Assembly (NCBI GenBank): GCA_022984795.1
Contig: JALIHJ010000023.1
Span: forward strand, 224,150-288,149
Origin: Fabrea salina
Lineage: Eukaryota > Ciliophora > Heterotrichea > Heterotrichida > Fabreidae
Length of the DNA: 64,000 bases
Reading direction: 5' to 3'
Below, one piece after another: positions 55,479-64,000 of the stretch (positions are counted from its first letter, which is position 1; each line of letters opens with the position of its first letter). Below the pieces are notes generated by a model that was not told where the DNA came from, ran no database searches, and was given only the letters and a program-made list of their open reading frames with translations. The translations under genes were made by a program, and so were the position numbers.

Positions 55479-56122
55479 TTCTCGCCAAACTGGCCACTCT
55501 CACTGTAAAGAGCTCCCATCCCTTTCATCATGGCGTTTTTGTACTCGTACTTTAACTTGCTCCTAGCCTGCGACTCAGTTTTTAAATCCTCCGCAAGTTC
55601 ACTAACCATACTCCTCAAAGACTCCAGTTCTTGGTTGGCGTCATAAAGTTTCTGGTCAACAGCTTCTTTGATTTTCTGTTCAGTAAGCACTTGTCTCTTT
55701 TCCCTTCGGGTCTGCAGCATTTCGTTTTTCCAGTTCCTATAAACCCTCCTCATAGCACTCCGTTTGTAGTGGTTGATCACGTAGTAGTTCATTTTGGCCT
55801 TCCTTTTCTCTTGAGTTGCTATTTCTTTGAACGAGTTGAACACTTTGAACTTGCAGTCTGAGTTCATAAGACTTTCAACTCCTAGTTCTGCCCAGTAGTT
55901 GTTTCTGAGTTCCTTAGTTCTCAACTGTTCTATTTGGGTCTCTAGTTCTTCAATCTCTCTGTCTTGTTGTGCTAACCGTCCCTCCAAATTCACTTTTTCA
56001 GAGTCAAATTCACTTTGCAACTGTGCTTTCCGTGACTCTGATACACCTTTTAAATCTTCAAAGACTTCTTTTCGAAAGGTTTCAAATTGCTTGAATAGAT
56101 GCTCCGCTAAAACTGATTCCAT
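55475..56122 (-). CDS. Coiled-coil protein, possibly POC5/centrosomal type
   Basis: 215 residues. A coiled coil covers ~20-75 (RLAQQDREIEELETQIEQLR); a basic segment with RSAMRRVYRNWKNEM at ~120-134 resembles a centrin-binding helix with Trp; a second coil ends in LKYEYKNAMMKGMGALYSES. The final ..MKG..AL.. pattern is reminiscent of POC5, but weakly. It is the last intact single-copy-looking gene before the subtelomere. Confidence 0.65.
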   Translation of the reverse strand: MESVLAEHLFKQFETFRKEVFEDLKGVSESRKAQLQSEFDSEKVNLEGRLAQQDREIEELETQIEQLRTKELRNNYWAELGVESLMNSDCKFKVFNSFKEIATQEKRKAKMNYYVINHYKRSAMRRVYRNWKNEMLQTRREKRQVLTEQKIKEAVDQKLYDANQELESLRSMVSELAEDLKTESQARSKLKYEYKNAMMKGMGALYSESGQFGEN

Positions 56123-56429
56123 TTAAATACCTTAAGAAATTCTTAATCTTGCTTCAACCACAATCTAAAAGTTGGTAAATAAGATTACATGCTAGGATCA
56201 ATCACATAAATATCGGTTTACCTTTACTTAGCTTCTGTAGCTTTTTGTCTTTCAGAAATCTTTCCACTGTTAGAGTGTTTGATATGATTCTAATTTGTTC
56301 TAAGTTCATCCTTTGTATGAGCCAACGCTTTTCTTCCACAAGTTTCAGGTATTCCATCACTATCTTCTCTTTAATTTCAGTTGTATGCTTTACTTCATTT
56401 GGATAGCGAATCCTATATTTCAGATTGAA

Positions 56430-56810
56430 ATTTTTATTTACCTACCTTAATAATGTCCCTACAACTGCCACAAGTCATAGCTATGATAGTGTGTTTTTGT
56501 TTAGCACCACTTTCTATCCTGGCTTCGGAAGTACTTATTTGGAGCCATCTGCAATTAGAAACTAAGGAAGTACCCAGGAGAACTAGTGCTTATGCAGTGT
56601 TTACTGCAGTTCATTATTGATTGGATCTGGTTTTCGACTTTTTACGCAGTAGAAGACTCAGATGCTTTTTAGTACACTGTTTATGGATTGTTCCCTTGGG
56701 CTTTTTCTCCAGTTGTAACTACGCTTCAATACTTTCCTTTGAAATCCACTCTAAGGTCAAAAGACCATTTAAGTCTACCAGCAAACTCCGAAGGGCCCTT
56801 TATCACTTAT
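56430..56810 (+). repeat. Subtelomeric module A, copy 1
   Basis: Shares an ordered set of short blocks with 61835-62105: ATTTACCTACC, ACCACTTTCTATCCT, AAGTACTT.TTTGGAGC, AATTAGAAA, CCTTTGAAAT.CACTCTAAG and CATTTA. .TCTACC. Differences and small indels between blocks show an old duplication. Confidence 0.7.
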
Positions 56811-56917
56811 TAAGCTTGGTAACTATCAAAAGGATTGACTCTAAACTCCAGGAAGATTACTTTACTACCAATGCAAAGCTTGTTTCTAGGACTAACAGAA
56901 AAGTTGGTCCTTTATAA
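56453..56917 (+). pseudogene. Decayed membrane-protein-like ORF with one in-frame TGA
   Basis: ATG at 56453 opens 55 codons beginning MSLQLPQVIAMIVCFCLAPL, a signal/membrane-like start, then TGA at 56618-56620, then 98 more codons in the same frame to a TAA at 56915-56917. The 155-codon frame with one TGA suggests a pseudogene, or a gene with UGA readthrough. The related module at 61835 has single-base deletions that destroy the frame, favouring decay. No family recognised. Confidence 0.35.
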
Positions 56918-57170
56918 ATCACTTTCAACTTGAGTGTCCAAGAATCACTTTAAAACCCTCAGTTCCTAGAGTCAATTAACCAACTTCTAGGTGTATTAAG
57001 CACTAGTTCCCAGATGTAATGCTTGATTGCTTCTTGTGTTTGATTGTCTATGTCCGATTAATTCACAAACAATTCTTTGATAACTGGTAACCAAAGCAAG
57101 ACTGGACTCCCAATAAACTAGTTAAAGTTTGGTAGAACTCATTCTAGTCTTTTCTAGTACTGCCTGATAA

Positions 57171-58208
57171 ATGGAACCTAGGCTGATTGTTAGTGGAAGT
57201 CAGGATAAGACTGTCAGGATTTGGAGAGGGCCAAGGAAACTATTCACATTCGAAAGAGTAGGTAATCTAAGACCTATTCTTGAGGTGTTTAAGTTCTTGA
57301 GTCCTGAGGAGCTGATTGGAATTGCGAGAGTGAATAAGCAATTCTATGAAGCCTCTTTCCAATCCGAAGTATGGAAACCTAGCTTTAGACAGACCAAGGT
57401 TCTTGAAGGCCATACTGGAAGTGTCAATTCAGTTGCTGTGTCTCTGAAGAAAGGGATACTAGTCTCTGCTAGTAATGATTCTACCATTCGAGTGTGGAGT
57501 CTAGCTACTGAGCAAGTAACCCAAGTACTCAAGGGGCATAGTAGTGGGGTATGGTCTGTAGCCATTTCTAGTGATGGCGAGTGGGTTGTGTCGGGGAGTG
57601 TAGACGAAACACTTAGAGTGTGGAGTCTGGCTTCTGGAAAAACCACTCAGCTACTCACTGGCCATAGTGATACTGTTAGGTCAGTGGCCATTTCTAGCAA
57701 TGACCAATACATTGTCTCTGCTAGTTTTAACACTACATTCAGAGTGTGGAGCCTAATTACTGGAGAAGTGATTAGAGTCCTTGAAGGTCATAGTAGTTGT
57801 GTCAATTCAGTGGCCATTTCAAAGACTGACCAATACATTGTCTCCGGGGGCAATGACTCCACTGTTACAGTGTGGAGTCTTACTTCTGGAGATCTGATTA
57901 GAGTTCTTCAAGGACATGGTGGTAGAGTCTGGTCAATTGCTATTTCAAGTGACGAGCAGTTCGTAGTCTCAGGAAGTGATGATAAAACCATCAGAGTGTG
58001 GAGTCTGGCTTCTGGAGAAACTACTCAAGTGCTAGAAGGACACACTGGACGAGTACTTTCAGTCAGTCTACTAAGTGACGACAAGTACTTAGTGTCTGGA
58101 GGTGGCTATCCGGACTACTCAGTGAGAGTTTGGGATCTCTCTACAGGTGAACAAACTCAAGAACTAAAAGGCCATACTGATAATTTATGGTCAGTTAACT
58201 TAATCTAG
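57171..58208 (+). CDS. F-box-like WD40 protein (subtelomeric)
   Basis: 345 residues, ATG in GATAAATGGAACC context. It opens with a fragment of a WD blade (IVSGSQDKTVRIWR), then an F-box-like helix set at ~32-68 (ILEVFKFLSPEELIGIARVN, then FYEASFQSEVW), then seven highly regular WD40 repeats of 40-42 residues (VLEGHTGSVNSVAVS...STIRVWSLAT). Repeats are nearly identical to each other and to those at 59550-60000, which indicates recent duplication. F-box/WD40 proteins are substrate receptors of SCF ubiquitin ligases; that role is inferred. Codon use is more AT-ending than in the gene-dense part. Confidence 0.75.
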   Translation: MEPRLIVSGSQDKTVRIWRGPRKLFTFERVGNLRPILEVFKFLSPEELIGIARVNKQFYEASFQSEVWKPSFRQTKVLEGHTGSVNSVAVSLKKGILVSASNDSTIRVWSLATEQVTQVLKGHSSGVWSVAISSDGEWVVSGSVDETLRVWSLASGKTTQLLTGHSDTVRSVAISSNDQYIVSASFNTTFRVWSLITGEVIRVLEGHSSCVNSVAISKTDQYIVSGGNDSTVTVWSLTSGDLIRVLQGHGGRVWSIAISSDEQFVVSGSDDKTIRVWSLASGETTQVLEGHTGRVLSVSLLSDDKYLVSGGGYPDYSVRVWDLSTGEQTQELKGHTDNLWSVNLI

Positions 58209-59037
58209 GTTATTAATCTACTTGTTTAAAGATTGACTAATAATGATTTGTAAGTTTATTGCTAGACTTAATTCTAGTTGCAGAGTTCTGTTGACTTCTT
58301 CCAATTGTTTCTAACTCCAAGTTTGTATTGCTTACACTTTTTCTGTTCTGGTAATGGTTTTTTAGCCAATCACCCAATTAACTACTTAAGTTTCTAAAGT
58401 CTTTAATGTTCTTGTCACTTCTTATCATGTATTTTAACCTTTGGACTTCCACCTAATATTCGATTGCTGTTATCTTAGTGCTTGCTTTTTGGACTTCCCG
58501 AATATTGTATTAGGTACCCTGTTTAGTTACTCCAAAGCACTCAATCCAATTTCCTTTAAGCATCCCTTAAAGCCATCACTGTGAAACCAAAGGCCAGGTT
58601 GTTAGAGTTTAGACTTAGTCACTACTTCAATTAAACACTCAATCATCAATTATTCTTGAGTAACACCCTTGGTCTAATTCAGAACTCACCATCTAATAGA
58701 CACTGCTTATTTGAATCTTAGTGATCTGTAAGTAACTACTTAAGACTCAGTGCTTGTTTACCAACATACCAATACTTCTTAGTTAGTAACCAATGTTATT
58801 CTAACAACCTTTTACCTACTCTCTTACTACTTAAGCTAGTCTTGTAGACATTCTAGACTTTACTCACCAATTATTGAATGCTCTAAGTCATCATCATTTC
58901 GTGTACACACTCATTGCTTCTGTTGTTCATTAACATGTTACTTACCTAACTTCCAAGTACTCAGCCATTACTTCATACTTTGTTCCCTAAAACTACTTCC
59001 TAAAACTCAAGTTTCCATTTTCCACCTCCCATTTATA
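58209..59037. other. Gene-free spacer with subtelomeric module C
   Basis: About 830 bp between the two WD40 genes, AT-rich, no credible ORF or RNA gene. Its right half is module C, repeated at 62815-63285. Confidence 0.6.
58600..58990 (+). repeat. Subtelomeric module C, copy 1
   Basis: Matches 62815-63285 in order: TTGTTAG.GTTTAGACTT, CTTCAATTAAACACTCAATC, CAATTATTCTTGA, AGAACTCACCATCTAATAGA, ACATACCAATACT, AGTCTTGTAGAC, ACATTCTAG, TATTGAATGCT.TAAGTCAT and GTTGTTCAT. Indels between blocks are frequent. Confidence 0.8.
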
Positions 59038-60021
59038 ATGCAAGCCAACTGTCCTTCGAAGTGCCAAGCTATCTCCAAGTGTAGCTGTGGAGAGCTTTTA
59101 TGTGAGCATATAGTTGCCAGTCATCTTACTCAAGGTCACCCTATTAACCCTCTGGCTCAAAGTGACCAAGTGAATGAAGTGCTGAGGATGATTTCCCGCC
59201 AGAAAAAAGAAGTCATCCAACTAAGGACTCTCATTGTCCCAGAAGTTGAGAGAGTGACTTCTGAGCAACTTGCTCTACTCAAACAACTCAAGAATGACCT
59301 ACTTTACTCCCAATCCAACATTGCTTCAACCATCGAACAAGTCAATCAGATCAGATCCAAATGCACTTTCGGGCAACTAATCAACCAACTCCAAGCCCTA
59401 GAAAACCAAGTTGCTGAGTCCCAAGAAACAACTCTCCACCAACAACTTGAGACTAGAGACCAACCACTCCAAGCACTCTCTAGAAGACACCCTATGGCTA
59501 TATCGGGTAGTCAAGATAGTACCATAAGGATTTGGGAAGATGGCCAAGCTAGAGTGCTTGAAGGCCATACTGGATGGGTCAAATCAGTTGCTGTGTGTCT
59601 GGAGAAAGGGATACTAGTGTCTGCTAGTTCTGATTCCACCATTAGGGTGTGGAGTCTAGCTACCAGACAAGTAACCCAAGTACTCAAGGGGCATAGTGAT
59701 TGGGTATACTCTGTGGCCATTTCTAGTGATGGCGAGTGGGTTGTGTCTGGGAGTTATGACAAAACACTTAGAGTGTGGAGTCTAGCTTCTGGACTAACCA
59801 CTCAGGTACTCAAAGGCCATAGTAATTATGTTAGTTCAGTGGCCATTTCTACCAAGGACCAATTCATTGTCTCTTGTGGTTATGACAAAACACTTAGGGT
59901 GTGGAGTCTAACTACTGGAGAAGTGATTAGGGTCCTTGAAGGTCATAGTAATTGTGTCGAATCAGTGGCCATTTCCAAGACTGACCAATTATATGGCGGG
60001 TGGGTGGGCCTTTTTTTTTAA
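59038..60021 (+). pseudogene. B-box-like + WD40 gene, broken by an insertion
   Basis: Reading starts MQANCPSKCQ and shows the same Cys/His cluster spacing as the gene at 1-757, then a coiled-coil-like region (~50-145), then WD40 blades from ~160 nearly identical to those of the gene at 57171. At 59990 the blade sequence ...SKTDQ is interrupted by a palindrome; the frame runs into it and ends at TAA 60019-60021. The missing C-terminal end of the propeller reappears at 60775-60894. As it stands the product has 327 residues and an incomplete propeller. It may still be expressed as a truncated protein. Confidence 0.7.
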
Positions 60022-60037
60022 GGCCCACCGCCATATA
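59990..60037. mobile_element. TA-bounded 48-bp palindrome inserted in WD40 gene
   Basis: The arms 59990-60012 and 60020-60037 are inverted repeats beginning TATATGGCGG and ending CCGCCATATA; the left arm carries five extra bases (GTGGG). The centre is a T run. Both ends are TA. The sister gene at 57171 continues its WD40 sequence here, so this is an insertion. It could be a tiny MITE, a fold-back remnant or a retained internal eliminated sequence. Confidence 0.6.
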
Positions 60038-60058
60038 GGGGGTTGGGGTGTTAGGGAG
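60038..60058 (+). repeat. Short telomere-like patch
   Basis: Immediately after the palindrome the sequence contains GGGGTTGGGG and GGTGTTAGGG, resembling degenerate telomere repeats of the local type. Confidence 0.4.
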
Positions 60059-60279
60059 TCCAAAATTCCCTAATGAAAATTAGTGGACTTTTATAGGGAG
60101 AAAGTGGGGGAATTAATAGACAAGGGGTTAATAAAATGTCAGGGATGCTACCAGCTAAGAGATCAAGGAGAGAAAGAAGAAAAGAAGGGAAAAAAGGAGT
60201 GTATTGAAATATCGGAAAGGAATCTACTGGAGAGATTAGAAACTTACTGCCTTGCGAGATTCCTGACTTTGAAAGAGCT

Positions 60280-60727
60280 ATGGACAGGTTCCCTGAATCA
60301 GACATTCTACCGGAAGTTGGATCAATGAGCAGTAAAGAGCAGAAGAGGCACAAGTTTTTGAGTTCGGAGAAAGTGCTGAATCCAGATTTCAAGGAAGTGA
60401 GGAGCATGATGATGCACTTTGTCAACGTCTTTGCCTACCGCAGACTATTGAAGTGGAAAGGACCAGGGAGAGCAAAGTTTACGGACGAGGTGACGAAGAA
60501 GATCATGGAGGAAGAGGAGCAAATCAAGTTATCTTTTGAAGAAACGCACCTCAAGTGGAAGGCTAAGATGGGTCGAGCGAGTCTACTGGAAGAAGGCTAC
60601 AAGAAGATTTGGTTGGTTCTAAGTAAGTATAACATTTTCTAGTAAGTGTTTGTTAACTAACACCCCAGGAATTGGCAAAAAGGTGTCTGTGAATTTCCTG
60701 GAGAGCCTGGGAGCCATTTTAATGTGA
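60280..60727 (+). pseudogene. Fragment with degenerate Walker A motif (RHS/Crinkler-like P-loop NTPase?)
   Basis: From ATG 60280 (the frame is open from ~60205) about 120 codons encode a Lys/Glu-rich protein ending ..YKKIWLVL. Removing a possible 16-nt intron (60627-60642) joins it to LTNTPGIGKKVSVNFLESLG and a TGA at 60725-60727. The NTPGIGKK motif resembles the GTPGIGKS Walker A of RHS/Crinkler-type NTPases, with the first Gly and the last Ser altered. The rest of the NTPase is missing. It sits inside the insertion that breaks the WD40 gene. Likely a decayed fragment; the family is tentative. Confidence 0.35.
60627..60642 (+). other. Possible 16-nt intron in the NTPase-like fragment
   Basis: GTATAACATTTTCTAG. 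It restores a frame through a Walker A-like motif but lacks the A at position 10 seen in the six 15-nt introns, so support is moderate. Confidence 0.4.
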
Positions 60728-60774
60728 AATTAAAGTGGGGGCTTTTGAGTTCAGTGAAATTCTTAACTGACTTT

Positions 60775-60894
60775 TCTGACGAGTGGAAAACTTGGTACTT
60801 GGTGTCTGGAGGTGGCACTAGAGACTACTCAGTGAGAGTTTGGGACCTATCTACAGGCCATACTCATAATGTATGGTCAGTTAACTTAATTTAA
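60775..60894 (+). pseudogene. Displaced 3' end of the broken WD40 gene
   Basis: In-frame sequence reading YLVSGGGTRDYSVRVWDLST then WSVNLI and TAA. It matches the last ~40 codons of the gene at 57171 except for a 24-base deletion after the ACAGG of the final blade. It must be the original end of the gene that begins at 59038. Confidence 0.75.
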
Positions 60895-60928
60895 TTCTTG
60901 ATTAACTTGTTTATTGCTAGTTTTAGTT

Positions 60929-61377
60929 GGTGTTAGGGTGTTAGGGTGTTAGGGTGTTAGGGTGTTAGGGTGTTAGGGGTGTTGTGTAGGGTGTTAGGGT
61001 GTTAGGGGTGGGTTAGGGTGTTAGGGTGTTAGGGTGTTAGGGTGGGTGTTAGGGTGTTAGGGTGTTAGGGTGTTAGGGTGTTAGGGTGTTAGGGTGTTAG
61101 GGTGTTAGGTGTTAGGGTGTTAGGGGTGTTAGGGTGTTAGGGTGTTAGGGTGTTAGGGTGTTAGGGTGTTAGGGTGTTAGGGTGTTAGGGTGTTAGGGTG
61201 TTAGGGTGTTAGGGTGTTAGGGTGTTAGGGTGTTAGGGGTGTTAGGGGTGTTAGGGTGTTAGGGTGTTAGGGTGTTAGGGTGTTAGGGTGTTAGGGTTGG
61301 GTGTTAGGGTGTTAGGGTGTTAGGGTGTTAGTGGTGTTAGGGTGTTAGGGTGTTAGGGTGTTAGGGTGTTAGGGTGT
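60929..61377 (+). repeat. Interstitial telomere-repeat array (~450 bp)
   Basis: About 55 copies of TGTTAGGG with variants (extra G, missing G, TTGG), G-rich strand running towards the right end, same orientation as the terminal array. It begins within ~35 bp of the 3' end of the WD40 remnant, where similarity to the flank of the sister gene stops. Confidence 0.95.
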
Positions 61378-61834
61378 CTATAACATTCAACTCAAGAATC
61401 TCTGAATCAGCTATGAGGGTTTACTTTTGGAGAGTATGGTGACTGAGTTCTTAAAAGAATTATTAAATCAACCAAGATAACTAATCTTATTAATTATCCA
61501 ATTATTGATTAACTTGTTTGGTTGCTGGGTCTTGATGCATAATGATTTAGGGATATTCAGCAACAACTACTTGGGTCAATTTAATCAACACTAAAACTAG
61601 CATTACTATAACAAGTGTTTGATTCTGCAGTCTTTAAGTAGCATATCACAACTTGAGTTCTTTAAGCTAACCGCTAAGTTGTATTGAGTGTTCTTTTTCA
61701 GTTACTTCTGAGTCCTTCTTTGTTAAGCTCAACAACTTCTTTGTCATGCTTTGATTTTGAGTTCTCTACTTTATGGATGCTACACCCAGTTCATCTCTAC
61801 AGAGTTCAGATTATCCAAAACTGAATTGCATTTA

Positions 61835-62105
61835 AAGTCTTCATTTACCTACCCTCAATAATACACCAGAAGTCTGTGATGGTGTGCTTTGTTCAGTACC
61901 ACTTTCTATCCTAGCTTCAGAAGTACTTGTTTGGAGCATCTAAAATTAGAAAACCTGTTAAGTACTTATGGAGTCTATTATTGACTGTACCTGGGTTTGT
62001 CTTTTAGGTTGCACTGTTACTTAATACTTCCTTTGAAATTCACTCTAAGATCAAGGGCCATTTAGATCTACCAAACTTCTCTAACTTGGAATTCCTTTAG
62101 TGTGT
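61835..62105 (+). repeat. Subtelomeric module A, copy 2
   Basis: Diverged copy of 56430-56810 (shared blocks listed there). Single-base deletions destroy the reading frame present in copy 1. Confidence 0.7.
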
Positions 62106-62814
62106 GTTCTGTTTCTAGTTACCAATTAGACATTACACACTATTTAGTTTTTGTTCTTGTCTACCTATAAGTCTAGTAGCAATGCATTCATTACACAACT
62201 CAAAGGACAGAATGCAGATAACTAGATGCTTTACTACTTGTTTATGGTAGTTACTTCTTCAGTCTCTTTGATTTTGAGTGAGTTCTTCTTCAGGATCATG
62301 ATCTTTGTTGCCAGAGTTTCTGAGCCTAAAAGTACTAAGATCTATAGTGTGCAGAAAATATGTTAGTTTAAACTTTAACTGAATACTTTCATTTTTGAAG
62401 GTGCATAACGTTTAAAGGTACTCACAGTCTTAACTTTTGTTCTCTAGAAAACCCTTGAAGAGTACTTAATCAAACAACCCAATGCAGTCTTTTGAAGTGT
62501 TTTGAATACTTTCTTTCAATACTCAGAACAACTGAAGAGACTTTGAATTAACTTCATTGAACATTGATGACAACTAAAGACTTAGACCAAAGAACACTAA
62601 TCCTGGTGAAGTACTTGACTGCTGAAAGAAGTGCATTGTCAAAGCAATCAACCAACAAGACTCTAAAGAACTCTTTGGAGGTATTTAATAGAGTCAAGTT
62701 TGAAGTGAGTGCTTTGAAGGTTACTACTTAGTAGTCATTGACTAATTGATTCCTTTTGTAAGTCTCTAAACTGCTTATATTCATGAGAAGGAACTATGTT
62801 GAGTGACTAAGTAT

Positions 62815-63285
62815 TCAAGGTTGTTAGGGTTTAGACTTCCCATGTCACTACTCAATTTAATCCTACTTCAATTAAACACTCAATCACCAATTATTCTTGA
62901 TGACTAGAGTGTCTTCTACTGAGTAACATTCAGAACTCACCATCTAATAGACACTGCCTTAGTTATCTCTTAGTGATCTACTAAGTAACTACTTAACAAC
63001 TCATTACTTAAGACTCCAGTGCTTGCTTTAGTTCACAGACATACCAATACTCTTATTTAGTGACCAGTTTATTCTGAGTGATGAGCAACCTTGTATCTAC
63101 CTTTCTGTTACTTGTGCATTCTACTTAGTCTTGTAGACTGTATTCAGACATTCTAGTTTACTCACAGACTATTGAATGCTTTAAGTCATTCATATTCCAT
63201 GTACTTATTCATTGCTTAGTTCCAACACTGTTGTTCATATGTTACTTACCCTAAGTACTCAGAAATTACTTCATTTACTTTACTG
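62815..63285 (+). repeat. Subtelomeric module C, copy 2
   Basis: Diverged copy of 58600-58990, slightly longer through several short insertions, one beginning GATGACTAGAGTG. Confidence 0.8.
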
Positions 63286-63749
63286 ATTTAAACTATGTCT
63301 CATACTTGATCTATAAACTAACTTACAATACTCCATTACTATTTTAGTTAACTTATTCACTGTATGTATTAGCACCTTCTTCTCACTAAGTACTTACTAA
63401 CCCGTGTGATTAACTCCTAGTTGTTCTTTATCTTCTATAACTAACTCTTTTAGATACTTATTACTTACTCTTTTAGCACTTTATATTACTGTTTACTTCT
63501 ATCTATATTGCATACTCTTTATTATTAACTAGTTTCTTCTTTAGTGTTACTTCCTTTTAGGGTTTATACACTCGATTAACCCTAGCCGTTGTTGTTCAGT
63601 TTTTCTTACTATATCTACTACCTTCTACTACTAAAGGTGAGTGATATAATGATGATTTAAGGTTCTGTAACACTACTTGCTTCTTTCGCATTCTTAAATC
63701 ATTGTTATACTGTTCATTTATTACTGGTGAGTATTACTAACTTTAAGTA

Positions 63750-64000
63750 TTAGGGGGTTAGGTGTTAGGGTGTTAGGGGGTGTTAGGGTGTTAGGGTGTT
63801 AGGGTGTTAGGGTGTTAGGGGTGTTAGGGTGTTAGGGTGTTAGGGTGTTAGGGTGTTAGGGTGTTAGGGTGTTAGGGTGTTAGGGTGTTAGGGTGTTAGG
63901 GTGTTAGGTGTGTTAGGGTGTTAGGGTGTTAGGGTGTTAGGGTGTTAGGGTGTTAGGGTGTTAGGGTGTTAGGGTGTTAGGGGTGTTAGGGGTGTTAGGG
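63750..64000 (+). repeat. Terminal telomere-repeat array
   Basis: TGTTAGGG repeats with occasional extra G, reaching the last base of the window with the G-rich strand 3' outward, as expected of a right-hand chromosome end. The 8-base unit is the heterotrich type. The full length is unknown because the window stops here. Confidence 0.93.

Larger units (their letters stand above)
56123..57170. other. Gene-poor start of subtelomere
   Basis: About 1.05 kb of AT-richer DNA. It contains module A (56430-56810), which recurs in diverged form at 61835-62105, and a decayed reading frame (56453-56917). No tRNA or other RNA gene seen. Confidence 0.6.
61378..63749. other. Gene-free distal subtelomere
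   Basis: About 2.4 kb, clearly AT-rich, between the interstitial and terminal telomere arrays. It contains modules A' and C' in the same order as A and C upstream, but the WD40 gene expected between them is absent. No credible ORF, tRNA or rRNA seen. Confidence 0.7.

Noticed and set aside
1-56122. Genetic code with UGA = Trp (Blepharisma-like)
   Set aside because: Large conserved genes use only TGG for Trp and have no in-frame TGA.
60929-61377. CRISPR-like or coding tandem repeat
   Set aside because: Units are contiguous 8-base telomere repeats with no spacers.

Overview
The window looks like the right-hand end of a macronuclear chromosome from a heterotrich ciliate, closest in style to Stentor. 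Four sequence observations support this. (1) The last ~250 bases are an 8-base G-rich repeat (TGTTAGGG and variants) running towards the end, the heterotrich telomere type. (2) Six genes become continuous only if a 15-nt GT..AG intron is removed, and all six introns carry A at position 10. (3) Genes are packed with gaps of a few bases. (4) Many products are ciliary, tubulin-modifying or cytoskeletal. Very long ORFs (one of 2110 codons with many TGG Trp codons) contain no in-frame TGA, so the code is standard, unlike Blepharisma (UGA = Trp). Species cannot be fixed from this alone.

Layout: position 1-757 holds the 5' part of a WD40 gene that leaves the window. From 770 to 56122 there are 45 protein genes on both strands with almost no intergenic DNA: divergent start codons often 7-11 bp apart and once overlapping, convergent stop codons often overlapping in TTAA. 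From about 56.1 kb the character changes to subtelomere: two related WD40 genes (one broken), diverged duplicated non-coding modules, a TA-bounded palindrome, a fragment with a degenerate Walker A motif, a ~450-bp interstitial telomere-repeat array, 2.4 kb of gene-free AT-rich DNA and the terminal telomere array.

Functional themes: cilium and cytoskeleton (TTLL ligase, AK8-like adenylate kinase, FAM227-like, LRRC46-like, WDR49/64-like, a giant coiled-coil protein, two proteins with Sfi1-like W repeats); membrane traffic and autophagy (ARL1, ATG12, UVRAG/Vps38-like, PX-BAR sorting nexin); calcium and osmotic control in one block (EF-hand protein, calcineurin A, SLC12 cotransporter, OSCA/TMEM63 channel, TRP-type channel); gene expression and nucleus (eL20, Kri1 with ZZ fingers, FCP1-like phosphatase, Rtf2, two tandem BAH-PHD readers, a divergent CCT-domain/R2R3-MYB pair); metabolism and mitochondria (phosphomevalonate kinase, PGP-type HAD phosphatase, Atp11/ATPAF1 chaperone, a 50-aa membrane microprotein).

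All functional names come from reading motifs by eye; no database search was possible. Start codons are set to the first plausible ATG.
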